In this document: piece after piece, positions 1 through 8,105 of the stretch
Numbering within the stretch: the first letter of the stretch is position 1
Layout of the letters: every line of letters starts with the position of its first letter
Assembly (NCBI RefSeq): GCF_006337085.1
Contig: NZ_CP040882.1
Coordinates: 310,001-374,000 of the forward strand
Direction: 5' to 3'
Length of the DNA stretch: 64,000 nt
Origin: Sutterella faecalis
GTDB taxonomy: Bacteria > Pseudomonadota > Gammaproteobacteria > Burkholderiales > Burkholderiaceae_F
Notes under the pieces: generated by a model
Told to the model about the DNA's origin: nothing
Databases searched by the model: none
Seen by the model: only the letters and a program-made list of their open reading frames with translations
Made by a program: the position numbers and the translations under genes

Positions 1-1029
1 GGAGCCTCTCCAGCCCGGTCTTCCCCGAAACGGGATGTCTACCCGGCAGTGCTTCGTCTCAGCGACGAAAGAAACTGGCGGGGGAATTCCCGGCCGCTCG
101 AAGGCGGACTCGCCATGGAGCGTCTGGAGGAGCTCATCAGCCTTCCCGAGAGCGCCATGCCCGATATCGAAGCCGTTGAGGAAACCCATGCCGAAACCCT
201 TCGCCGGCACGAAAACGTGCCCGAAGGAAGCGGCAATGCTTCGGGCGGCCTTTTGCCGAGGCTCGCAAAGCTCTCGGACATTCGGACCGCTCAGAAGGCG
301 TTCGATGCCGCATGGGACGAAACTTCGCCCTTTGCAATGGGGCTCGCGGACCTCCTGAAGCGCCGGCTTCCGGCCGACGAAGGCGGAGCCCGGACGGGCT
401 TCGACATCGACGACCGCGAGGTCGACCGCGCATTGACGGGCGACGACCGCATCTTCGTGAGAGAGGGGAAAAGAAAGGCGAGAAAAATCGCCTGCGAAAT
501 TCTCCTTGATCTCTCGGGATCACTCGGAGAGCGGGGCGGGGCAGTGCTTCGCGCTGCGGCCGCGAGGCTCGAAGGTGGTTTGAAGCGCCTTCCCGGGGCT
601 GCGGCGCGAACGGCCGTATTCCCGAACGAGCGCGGCACGGGACCCTTTCTCGCGTCAGACTGGAAGTCCTCTTCCCTCGAAACGCGCGGGATTCTCCGTG
701 CCATGCCTTCAAGGGGCCCCACTCCGGTGGGGCAGAGCCTCCTCTGGGCGCTTCAGACGCTCGCTTCCCGCCCAGAACCCGCGAAGCTTCTCTTTCTCCT
801 CACCGACGGCGTCTTCGACGCCGGCGAATACCGGGGAGAAGTCGAGGCGCTCGCGATGGCGGGAATTGAGCTGGCGACGCTCGTGCTCTGCGACCCCGAT
901 CTGCCGGAGGCCGAAATCGGTCCGAGGAACGCGATCGGGAGCGAAACACGATTCGTCCGCTCCATCGACGAAATCCCGGAGGCCATCCACGGGCTTCTCC
1001 TGGGTCTCAAAAAACGGGACGCCTTCTGA
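1..1029 (+). CDS. VWA-domain protein of a conjugative element, 5' end outside window
   Basis: The reading frame is open from base 1, so the GTG at 49 is probably internal and the N-terminus lies left of the window. The visible protein carries a von Willebrand factor A fold: a MIDAS motif DLSGS near residue 154 (counted from base 49) and a TDG motif (LLTDGVFDAG) about 100 residues later, which together usually bind a divalent metal. An acidic, poorly conserved N-terminal part precedes it. It sits just upstream of relaxase- and TraD-like genes on the same strand, which suggests it belongs to the same element. CobT-like proteins have a similar C-terminal VWA domain, but no cobalamin gene is visible. 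The VWA assignment is fairly sure; its role is unknown. Confidence 0.65.
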   Translation, partial: GASPARSSPKRDVYPAVLRLSDERNWRGNSRPLEGGLAMERLEELISLPESAMPDIEAVEETHAETLRRHENVPEGSGNASGGLLPRLAKLSDIRTAQKAFDAAWDETSPFAMGLADLLKRRLPADEGGARTGFDIDDREVDRALTGDDRIFVREGKRKARKIACEILLDLSGSLGERGGAVLRAAAARLEGGLKRLPGAAARTAVFPNERGTGPFLASDWKSSSLETRGILRAMPSRGPTPVGQSLLWALQTLASRPEPAKLLFLLTDGVFDAGEYRGEVEALAMAGIELATLVLCDPDLPEAEIGPRNAIGSETRFVRSIDEIPEAIHGLLLGLKKRDAF

Positions 1030-1241
1030 TCGGGGATCTTCCCTGACGCGTATTTCTCTTAAAACTTCTCTTGCGAACGGGGTTTGCTTCTTTTCTCCTT
1101 ACGGGTCGGCCATTGATTTCCTGAATGGCCCGCCCTGAAGGGGGAGGGAAGCAGCCCCGTCGTTTTTTGCTGAGACCGCAAAACGTGCGGGTTCGCTTAA
1201 GAACACATCGATCAACCGGAATTTTTTTTGGAGAGAGACGG

Positions 1242-2471
1242 ATGCGCTTTCAGAAAGGGAAGAAGGTGGAGATGCCCGGGATTGAGACGCCGTCCCGGGC
1301 GCTTCACCGGGTTCGAAAGGAGCTTCTTCGCATGGAGCTCGCCATCGGAAGCGGCCCCTTTGATTCTGCGCTCCTCCCGGCGCTTCAGGTCTGGAGCGCC
1401 TTTGCCGCAGGCATTCCGGGAGGTGCTTTTGAAAACGGCATCCACCGCGCGCGCCGGATGATGGAGCTCATGCTCGGGGAGGCGCTCCCCGACGGCCTTG
1501 ACCCCAGGGCGCGCGAAGCGCTCCGGCTCGGCCGGCTTGCGGGCGCGATGATCCTCGGGCTTCTCTCAGGAGCGGACGATATCCTCGATTTTGAATTCAG
1601 ACCCCTCACGAACGGAACGCTTCACTACGCCATTCCGGCTTTTGACCCGTCTCAAGAGCTCCTCCTCGAGTTTCTTCTTCAGTGCGCGGCGAAAGGGGAG
1701 AAGGTTGCAGCGCTGGCGCTATCGCCCTTCCCGGCACTAAAGCGCCGTGAAAAAGAGCGTGCCGGCCTTCGTGAATTTCTTCTGAGAAAGCTTATTGACC
1801 GTCATATCGCCGCGCTCATGAGGAATGCCGTGGATGGCGGCCTCGAAGCCGGGCTGCGGCTTGCCGCGATCGGTTTCCCGGGGGGCGACGAGGAAGCAAA
1901 GCGCCTTGAGCGCATTCTCATGAAGGCGCTCTCGGAAGAGTGCCGGAAGGCGTCTCTCCCGGGATCGAAGTCAAGCGCCGCAGCGCCCGGGCTGACGAAG
2001 CGTCCCTCATCCGGGGACGTGCGGAACTCATTGCCCGCGCGCTTCTGCTCGCGGTGCGGGAGGAAAGGTTCCTTCTGCTCACGCGTGAGAACGACGGCGC
2101 GGACATTGTCGAAGAGAAAGCTAAAGCGGAGCTTCCTCCACGAATCTGGATTGCGGCGGACGGGATCTTCCTCGAGTGGCCCAAAGGGGCTCAGCCGCTG
2201 GAAGCCATCCTCTGCGCACGCTTCAGGCTTCCGAAGGAAGAGAGTCGCGTCGGGTTGGTTGAGAGCCTCATTGCGGCGGGCATGGCGGATCCCGACTGGA
2301 AGAGCGGTGCGAGGGAAGCTGCGCTCCCTCATGAGGATGCCTCGGTTCTGGGGCTCCGTGAGACGCCGGCACTTCTCGCCGCGCTCTTTGCGCCCCGGGG
2401 GGAGCTTTCTGAGGCGTCGTCACCGAAAATTTCGCGTCTTGACTGGCGGCTCTTTCCGCGCGACCCCGTGA
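1242..2471 (+). CDS. Relaxase-like (TraI_2/MobH-type) protein, N-terminal part, frame broken
   Basis: I start at the ATG at 1242, preceded by GGAGAGAGACGG. The first ~240 residues look like real coding sequence: helix-rich, with good codon use. After about base 1950 the product becomes an Arg/Ser-rich, out-of-frame string, while the neighbouring frame (from 1940) takes over as coding. A single -1 frame change near 1940-1960 would fuse the two parts into a protein of about 565 residues, close to the usual size of ICE relaxases of the PFL_4751/TraI_2 family. The His-rich HD-type motif expected in that family is not visible here, so the family call rests mainly on position before TraD and on size. 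This is either a decayed gene, a sequencing error or a frameshifted product. Confidence 0.4.
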   Translation: MRFQKGKKVEMPGIETPSRALHRVRKELLRMELAIGSGPFDSALLPALQVWSAFAAGIPGGAFENGIHRARRMMELMLGEALPDGLDPRAREALRLGRLAGAMILGLLSGADDILDFEFRPLTNGTLHYAIPAFDPSQELLLEFLLQCAAKGEKVAALALSPFPALKRREKERAGLREFLLRKLIDRHIAALMRNAVDGGLEAGLRLAAIGFPGGDEEAKRLERILMKALSEECRKASLPGSKSSAAAPGLTKRPSSGDVRNSLPARFCSRCGRKGSFCSRVRTTARTLSKRKLKRSFLHESGLRRTGSSSSGPKGLSRWKPSSAHASGFRRKRVASGWLRASLRRAWRIPTGRAVRGKLRSLMRMPRFWGSVRRRHFSPRSLRPGGSFLRRRHRKFRVLTGGSFRATP

Positions 2472-2938
2472 ATGGAGGCATGACGCCAAGCGCTTTTGTC
2501 GGCGCGGAAGGGAGAAAGATGCCGGTCTTCTTCTGGTCGATCTCGATTCCCGATCCGGTTCCGCTTCAAATCCGCGAAGCGCTTGAAAACGCTGAGAAGC
2601 ACCTCTCACGGCTGCGGAGGAGCGAAGCGCGGAGTGCCGCAGACGGGCTCTTCCTTGGCGAGGCTTTCTTTGCGCCCGGCGAAATGGAGGCGGCGGCAGA
2701 CATTCTTTCGGGTCTCGGGCTCTGCGTTGAAAGAGAAAGCGCGCTTCACGGCGGAGCGCTCCGGCGCATGCGCGGCGTCGGGCCCAATGCCGGAAAAAGC
2801 GAGGCGGGAATCCTGCTGCGTCGCGGCATTGCCGTTCCCTGCAGCCTCTGGAGCGACGGGACGGTAACGGAAGCGGACTGGCCGGGCGCTGCGTGGGAAC
2901 CGGCGGACGACGGATTGATTTCTGAAGAAAATGACTGA
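1940..2938 (+). CDS. C-terminal part of the relaxase-like protein, in the second frame
   Basis: This is the continuation, in another frame, of the gene starting at 1242. The GTG at 1940 is the first start in this frame but no good ribosome site precedes it, so separate initiation is doubtful. The middle part (RIWIAADGIFLEWPKG) loosely resembles the C-terminal domain of TraI_2 relaxases, where a similar hydrophobic strand follows a helical segment. It ends 16 bases before the TraD start, consistent with one transcript. What I see is a coding-quality frame; the relaxase link is inference from neighbours. Confidence 0.4.
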   Translation: MPEGVSPGIEVKRRSARADEASLIRGRAELIARALLLAVREERFLLLTRENDGADIVEEKAKAELPPRIWIAADGIFLEWPKGAQPLEAILCARFRLPKEESRVGLVESLIAAGMADPDWKSGAREAALPHEDASVLGLRETPALLAALFAPRGELSEASSPKISRLDWRLFPRDPVNGGMTPSAFVGAEGRKMPVFFWSISIPDPVPLQIREALENAEKHLSRLRRSEARSAADGLFLGEAFFAPGEMEAAADILSGLGLCVERESALHGGALRRMRGVGPNAGKSEAGILLRRGIAVPCSLWSDGTVTEADWPGAAWEPADDGLISEEND

Positions 2939-2953
2939 ACGACTGAAGGATGA

Positions 2954-5083
2954 ATGGAAATGAATAAGAATGCCTTGAGGATAAGCGGTTTCAGGGACCG
3001 CGCACGCGACACGAGCGGCGTCACGGGGAATGCGCTCGCGCTCTACCGGCCTGCCTGGGAAGTCCGGCCGGCCATCTGGAATCTGGGGGCGGCAGCCTTT
3101 GCTTCCGCCGCCGCGCTTTCCGGGAATCTTCCGGCCTCCTGGGGGATTCTCTGGGGAACCGGAGCGCTGCTGCTTTCAGCCTGGAGATGGAAGGAGGCTC
3201 TGGCGGTCTGGAAGCGACGGGCACCCTTGTCGGGCTTTGAGCCGCTTTTCATGACGATGGAGGATCTGGTCCTGCGCCTGCGGGAGATGAGCGGGAGGCG
3301 CCTTCCGGAAGCTGCCCGGACGGGCGCTCGCTTTCCGCTTCTGTTGCAGTCCGGAGGTACCGGTAGAACGAGACATGGGAGCGCTTTTGGCGAGGCGAGG
3401 AATCCGCGCGTGCTTTTTCTCTCTCAGGCAGAACCGCGCGTTGAAAATGTCTGGTTCGGCATGGGTTTCCCCTGGACCCCGGTCGAGGCGCAGAAGCTCG
3501 AGGAGCTCTCCCGCGTGCCGCGCGACGTGATGACGGTTCCGCCCGGGATCCGCCCCCTCGTGACCCAGGACCGGGGATTGTCGGAAAAGGAAATCGGGAG
3601 CCCCATCCTTCACGGCGTCGGCCCCGGTGAAGCGCCGATCGAGCGTCCGATCAGAAGCCTCGGGGGCGGCACGCTTCTTGTCGGCACCACCCAGGCCGGG
3701 AAGGGCGTCATGCTCACGTCGCTCATTGCTCAGGCGATTCTTCGCGGGGATGCAGTGATTGTGATTGATCCCAAATCGAGCAAGCGCCTGCGCGGGGCGA
3801 TTCACGCCGCCTGCGCCGCTGCCGGGCGCGAGCCCCCACACGAATTTCATCCGGCCTTTCCGGCCCGGGGCGTTCGATTGGATCCCCTGGGGAGCTGGAC
3901 GCGCGCGACGGAGATTGCGTCCCGCGTGACGGCGATCCTCCCGCCCGAATCGGACGGCGTCTTTACCTCCTTTGCGTGGGAGTCCGTCCACGTCATGTCG
4001 ATGGGACTCCTCTTTGCGGGAGAAAAGCCTTCCCTCGGCAAATTCCGGCGCATCCTTGCGGAAGGGATTGAACCCCTCTTTGCGAAATGCCTCGACATTT
4101 CGCTTGAAAAACACGTTCCCTATTGGCGGGACCGCGTGATTGCGATCATGGAGGTCGAAGCGGCCTCGCTCTCTGCCCCGCCGGGGTCGCGGGCAAGCCT
4201 GTCGCTTCTTGCCCGCATTGCGCTCTGGGAGCGTTCCGTATCCGAGGATCAGAAGGAACCGGAAGTGGCCGGGCTCTTATCCGTCTTTCGCCACTCGCGC
4301 GAACACTACGCCAAGATAACGGCGTCGCTCGTTCCGGCGCTTTCCATGCTCACGTCGGGGCCGCTCGGCAAAAGTCTCTCTCCGGACCCTGACGACATTG
4401 AGGACGACCGCCCCATCGTGACGGTCGACCGGGTGCTTGATGCCGGGGGCGTTCTCTATCTGGGGCTCGACGCGCTCCCCGACCCGCAGGTCGCGGGGTC
4501 ACTGGGGGCGCTGATTCTCTCCGACATGGCCGCATCAGCGGGCCGGCGCTACAACCTCGATCGGTCGGGGGACGAGGCGGCAAGCATCAGTCTCTTCGTC
4601 GACGAAACGGCAAACGTCATCAACCGTCCGTTGATTGAAATCCTCAACAAAGGCATGGAAGCCGGGATCCAGACGACGTGCGCCATGCAGACGATCGCCG
4701 ACCTTGAGGCGCGTCTCGGGAGCAGAGCCGCCGCAAGGATGGTGCTCGGGAACCTCAACAACCTGATTGCCCTCAGAACCAAGGACCAGGAAACGCAGAA
4801 ATTCGTCGCGGAAGCGTTCGGGCGCACGACCGTCTGGGAAACATCGGCCTCCTTTGCATCCACTGCCGATTCGAGTCCGATCCCGAGATTCCGGGCGAGC
4901 GTCTCGCGCGGTCTCTCGGGGCGGCGCGAAACCGTGGTTCCGACGGATGCTCTCGGGATGCTCCCCAATCTGGAATTCTTTGCTTCCCTTTCGGGCGGGA
5001 AGCTCTGGAAGGGGCGCGTGCCGATTCTGCTGGCGGAAGCTTCCGGCAGAAGGCTCTTCAGGAAGAAGGGAGAGCGCCGATGA
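2954..5083 (+). CDS. traD: TraD-type conjugative coupling ATPase (SXT/TOL, PFGI-1 subfamily)
   Basis: A 709-residue type IV coupling protein, which links the relaxosome to the mating channel and pumps DNA. Order: two hydrophobic N-terminal segments (roughly residues 35-80), a conserved FGMGFPWTPVEAQK stretch typical of this subfamily, a P-loop at about residue 243 reading GTTQAGKG, an IDPKSSKRLR segment, and a Walker B-like SLFVDETANV near residue 547 followed by the QT sensor region. The P-loop has Gly where Thr/Ser normally follows the Lys, which could impair Mg-ATP binding. It overlaps the next gene by 4 bases (ATGA). Length is normal for the family. Family call is firm; activity is uncertain because of the P-loop and the broken relaxase upstream. 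Confidence 0.8.
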   Translation: MEMNKNALRISGFRDRARDTSGVTGNALALYRPAWEVRPAIWNLGAAAFASAAALSGNLPASWGILWGTGALLLSAWRWKEALAVWKRRAPLSGFEPLFMTMEDLVLRLREMSGRRLPEAARTGARFPLLLQSGGTGRTRHGSAFGEARNPRVLFLSQAEPRVENVWFGMGFPWTPVEAQKLEELSRVPRDVMTVPPGIRPLVTQDRGLSEKEIGSPILHGVGPGEAPIERPIRSLGGGTLLVGTTQAGKGVMLTSLIAQAILRGDAVIVIDPKSSKRLRGAIHAACAAAGREPPHEFHPAFPARGVRLDPLGSWTRATEIASRVTAILPPESDGVFTSFAWESVHVMSMGLLFAGEKPSLGKFRRILAEGIEPLFAKCLDISLEKHVPYWRDRVIAIMEVEAASLSAPPGSRASLSLLARIALWERSVSEDQKEPEVAGLLSVFRHSREHYAKITASLVPALSMLTSGPLGKSLSPDPDDIEDDRPIVTVDRVLDAGGVLYLGLDALPDPQVAGSLGALILSDMAASAGRRYNLDRSGDEAASISLFVDETANVINRPLIEILNKGMEAGIQTTCAMQTIADLEARLGSRAAARMVLGNLNNLIALRTKDQETQKFVAEAFGRTTVWETSASFASTADSSPIPRFRASVSRGLSGRRETVVPTDALGMLPNLEFFASLSGGKLWKGRVPILLAEASGRRLFRKKGERR

Positions 5084-5712
5084 TCCGGGGCGCCTTTTCG
5101 CTTTTCACCGTCGTTTTTCTCTTTGAAGTCGCCTTCGGCGCGGCTTATGTATCGACCGAGGAGCTCCGCGGCATTCTCTATCGGGAATCCATGGAACGGC
5201 AGCTCCTTCTTCCGGGCGCATCCCTCCGGACGGTCGGGTGCGTGGAGAGCGCTTTGCATAGTGCTTCCCGGGACATCGTCCTCCCGCGCCGCAGGGCGAA
5301 CTCGAGCGAACGCATGCCCGGAATGCTTCGCCCGGCGCTCCCTGAGGAAGCGGCGATCGAACGTGCGGTCTCGGGCATCCTCGCCGCCCCGTGGGTTGAG
5401 AACATGCGGTTGATCGGTCTTCTCTTCCTGAAGCGCCTTGCAGTGCTCCTTACCGTTTTTCTCTTCGGTGCGCTCCCGATCGCAGCGCTTGCCGTCGACG
5501 GATGGCACGCGCTTCAGGTACGAACGCATGTCTTCGGCGCGATGCGCCCGAGCGTCTTCGGGAGCATCGGATTCCTGATGGCGGGCGGAGGCCTTGCGAC
5601 GCTCCTCATTCTGGCGTATCCCGCAGATATTCCTTTCGGAATCTGGGTGCTTGTCCCCATGCTTTTCGGACTCTCCCTCCGGGCGCTGATTCGCTCCTGG
5701 CACCGCTTTTGA
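5080..5712 (+). CDS. ICE membrane protein, TIGR03747-like
   Basis: A 210-residue membrane protein with an N-terminal transmembrane segment (FTVVFLFEVAFGAAYV) and three or four more hydrophobic stretches in the second half (around residues 115-205). The start ATG overlaps the TraD stop by 4 bases, indicating translational coupling. In PFGI-1/SXT-like elements a TIGR03747 membrane protein directly follows TraD, and the YVSTEELRGIL...ESMERQ N-terminus fits that family. It is the last recognisable conjugation gene: the next gene is metabolic, so the rest of the expected module is missing on this side. Confidence 0.65.
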   Translation: MIRGAFSLFTVVFLFEVAFGAAYVSTEELRGILYRESMERQLLLPGASLRTVGCVESALHSASRDIVLPRRRANSSERMPGMLRPALPEEAAIERAVSGILAAPWVENMRLIGLLFLKRLAVLLTVFLFGALPIAALAVDGWHALQVRTHVFGAMRPSVFGSIGFLMAGGGLATLLILAYPADIPFGIWVLVPMLFGLSLRALIRSWHRF

Positions 5713-5873
5713 GAGGCGCGTGTCTGACGGATGCTTGAAGTATTACCGTGGAACGCCCTAATTTTTGCAATTGGAAGTGCTCCGGCGAGGCGTAAAGAAG
5801 GAATAATTCAATGAATGTTTACTTTGGGGGTTGCCGGAAGCATGCGCCCCCGCCTTTCATAGAGAGAATATCC

Positions 5874-6998
5874 ATGACCCGCGTGAATCCCCCGTACCGT
5901 GCCGACGTTGTCGGCAGCTTCCTTCGTCCCAAGCGTCTTCTTGAAGCCCGCGAGGCCTTCCATCTGGGAAAGCTTTCGCGAGAGGATCTCACGAAGCTCG
6001 AGGATGAATGCATTGCCGACCTCGTCGAAAAGGAAAAGAAGAACGGTCTTCGCGCCGTGACGGACGGCGAATTCCGCCGCGCTTTCTGGCATCTCGACTT
6101 CCTCGCGGCTCTGGGCGGCATCCGCCATGTGAAGGCCGAGCACTGGTCGGTTCATTTCGAAGGCCATCAGCCGAAGGCCGAAACGATCGTCATTGAGGAC
6201 CGCATTCATTTTCCGAAGAACCACCCGTTCCTCGAGGCCTATGACCGCCTGAAGGCGATCGCGGGCGACTACCCGATCAAGTACACGATCCCGTCGCCCT
6301 CGATGCTGCACCTGATCTGCGCCGTGCGCGAAGCGAACTACAAGCCCACGGTTTTCTATGAAGCGCATCCGGAAAAGCTCTTCGAAGACCTCGCCGACAC
6401 GTGGGTCGACGCTATGCTGGCGCTCTATGAACGCGGCTGCCGGTACCTGCAGTTCGACGACACGAGCTGGGGCGAATTCTGCTCGCTCGAAAAGCGCGCC
6501 GCCTACGCGGCCCGCGGGATCGACGTCGACTGGACGGCCCGCCGCTATGTTGAGGTTTTGAACCGCATTCTCGAAAAGAAGCCCGCCGACATGACGGTGA
6601 CGATGCACATCTGCCGCGGCAACTTCCGCTCGACCTGGTTCTCGTCGGGCGGCTACGAGCCCGTGGCTGAAATTCTCTTCGCCCACGCGAAGGTCGACGG
6701 CTTCTTCCTCGAATACGACACCGACCGAGCGGGCGGCTTTGAGCCTCTGCGCTTCATCAAGGATCAGACCGTTGTGCTCGGCCTCATCACGTCGAAGTTC
6801 CCCGAGCTCGAAAAGAAGGAAGAGGTGAAGGCCCGCATTGCGGAAGCTTCGAAGTACGTTCCTCTCGAACAGCTCTGCCTCTCGCCCCAGTGCGGCTTCT
6901 CCTCAACCGAGGAAGGCAACATCATGACCGAGGATGAGGAATGGGCCAAGGTGAGGCTCGTTCGCGAAATCGCCGACGAAGTCTGGGGCGATAAGTAA
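5874..6998 (+). CDS. MetE-like (cobalamin-independent methionine synthase II family) protein
   Basis: Resembles the stand-alone C-terminal catalytic domain of cobalamin-independent methionine synthase, as in Bacillus YxjG/YxjH: N-terminal ADVVGSFLRPKRL, then TDGEFRR, FDDTSWGEF, a zinc-ligand-type HICRGN segment, EYDTDRAGGFEPLR, and a late Cys in LSPQCGFSS. The family transfers a methyl group to a thiol such as homocysteine. I chose the ATG at 5874, after AGAGAGAATATCC; an in-frame ATG at 5811 (after AAGAAGG) would add 21 residues ahead of the conserved N-terminus and looks less likely. A terminator follows at 7038. The exact methyl donor cannot be told from sequence. Confidence 0.8.
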   Translation: MTRVNPPYRADVVGSFLRPKRLLEAREAFHLGKLSREDLTKLEDECIADLVEKEKKNGLRAVTDGEFRRAFWHLDFLAALGGIRHVKAEHWSVHFEGHQPKAETIVIEDRIHFPKNHPFLEAYDRLKAIAGDYPIKYTIPSPSMLHLICAVREANYKPTVFYEAHPEKLFEDLADTWVDAMLALYERGCRYLQFDDTSWGEFCSLEKRAAYAARGIDVDWTARRYVEVLNRILEKKPADMTVTMHICRGNFRSTWFSSGGYEPVAEILFAHAKVDGFFLEYDTDRAGGFEPLRFIKDQTVVLGLITSKFPELEKKEEVKARIAEASKYVPLEQLCLSPQCGFSSTEEGNIMTEDEEWAKVRLVREIADEVWGDK

Positions 6999-7037
6999 CA
7001 CACTTTAAAAGCAGTCTTTAGACGCCAACCTTCTGTG

Positions 7038-7076
7038 ATGAGACGCAGCTTCCCCATGGGGCTGCGTCTCATTTCT
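7038..7076 (+). terminator. Rho-independent terminator after the MetE-like gene
   Basis: Twelve-base arms ATGAGACGCAGC / GCTGCGTCTCAT around an 11-base loop, followed by TTTCT. It lies 39 bases after the stop codon. Confidence 0.75.
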
Positions 7077-7249
7077 ATGATTCGCTGCGCGCATCGCGCA
7101 GAAGCACGAACATCCCGGTTGACGACTTGTGATGTTTTTGTCATCTCTGCGCGCTAAAGTATGCGGCTGACGACAGCGGGCCCCGTCAAGAGAGCTCGTT
7201 GGGTCGAGACTCCTTAGTTCTTCTCATTCCTTAGGGCCGCTTGAAGGCA

Positions 7250-7987
7250 ATGGCAGCTCAATTTCCGCTTCTTCTTCCCGCTTCAAAGCTTCCTCCGAAG
7301 CTGGTGGTTTTTGATCTCGACAAAACGCTGATTGCTGGCGACAGCACGATTCTCTGGACGGAATGGCTCTATGAGAAGGGTCTCGTCAAGGACCCCATCT
7401 GGAGACAGATCGACCGCGAGATGATCCGCGAATACGATCAGGGGCGGCTCGACATGCATGCCTTCATGCGGAAGCACTCGGGCGCATTCCGCAATATCCC
7501 CGTTGAAATGCTCGGGAAACTCGCTCTGGAGTTCGCAAGGAAGAAAATTTCTCCCCTCGCGTACCCGGATGCGAAGAAGTGGGTGAAGAACGCCCTCCAG
7601 GCAAAGATTCCAATGCTCGTCCTTTCGGCAACAACCACCTTCATTGTTGCCCCGATTGCCAAAACGATCTTCGGCATTGATGAAGCGATCGGCGTCGACC
7701 TCGTGGAGGAAAACGGTTTCTATACCGGCGAAATCCTCGGCACGCCGTCCTTCCAGGAAGGGAAGGTCGTGAGGCTCAAAACCATCCTCAATGCCCGCGG
7801 CATCGACATCTCGGACGTGCTTTTCTTTACCGACAGCCGGAATGACCTGCCGCTCGCTGAAGCCGCGGGCTTCACCTGCTGCGTCAATCCCGATCCGGTG
7901 CTTCTCGCCGAAGCCCGTAGGCGTTCGTGGAAGATTCTCCGCTGGGAGCTCCCGCTTCGAACCAAGATTGAGCTCGGGCAGGGGTGA
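7250..7987 (+). CDS. HAD-superfamily IB phosphatase (SerB-like)
   Basis: A 245-residue haloacid dehalogenase-type hydrolase. All four motifs are visible: FDLDKTLIAGDS (motif I with nucleophile Asp), LSATT (motif II), a Lys in the GKVVRLK stretch (motif III) and FFTDSRNDLPL (motif IV). The cap helix between motifs I and II is of subfamily IB type (TIGR01490-like), which includes phosphoserine phosphatase relatives and sugar- or lipid-phosphate phosphatases. I chose the ATG at 7250 because the TTG nine bases upstream adds nothing conserved. Alone on its transcript and ends at a shared terminator with assT. Confidence 0.8.
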   Translation: MAAQFPLLLPASKLPPKLVVFDLDKTLIAGDSTILWTEWLYEKGLVKDPIWRQIDREMIREYDQGRLDMHAFMRKHSGAFRNIPVEMLGKLALEFARKKISPLAYPDAKKWVKNALQAKIPMLVLSATTTFIVAPIAKTIFGIDEAIGVDLVEENGFYTGEILGTPSFQEGKVVRLKTILNARGIDISDVLFFTDSRNDLPLAEAAGFTCCVNPDPVLLAEARRRSWKILRWELPLRTKIELGQG

Positions 7988-8050
7988 TCGAGGAGCCTAT
8001 TCGAAGAGGCCTCCGGGGACGCCCGGGCGAAGAGCGGTCCCAAAAAGCGA

Positions 8051-8091
8051 AGAAACCGGACGTCCATGAGAGGAATCGTCCGGTTTCTTTT
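8051..8091. terminator. Bidirectional terminator between HAD gene and assT
   Basis: Arms AGAAACCGGACG / CGTCCGGTTTCT with a T run on both strands. It sits between two convergent genes and can serve both. Confidence 0.8.
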
Positions 8092-8105
8092 AAAGAGGCG
8101 CTCGT

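Noticed and set aside
5713..5873. Possible SAM or cobalamin riboswitch before the MetE-like gene
   Set aside because: The 160-base leader is too short and shows none of the conserved boxes of known SAM or B12 riboswitches.
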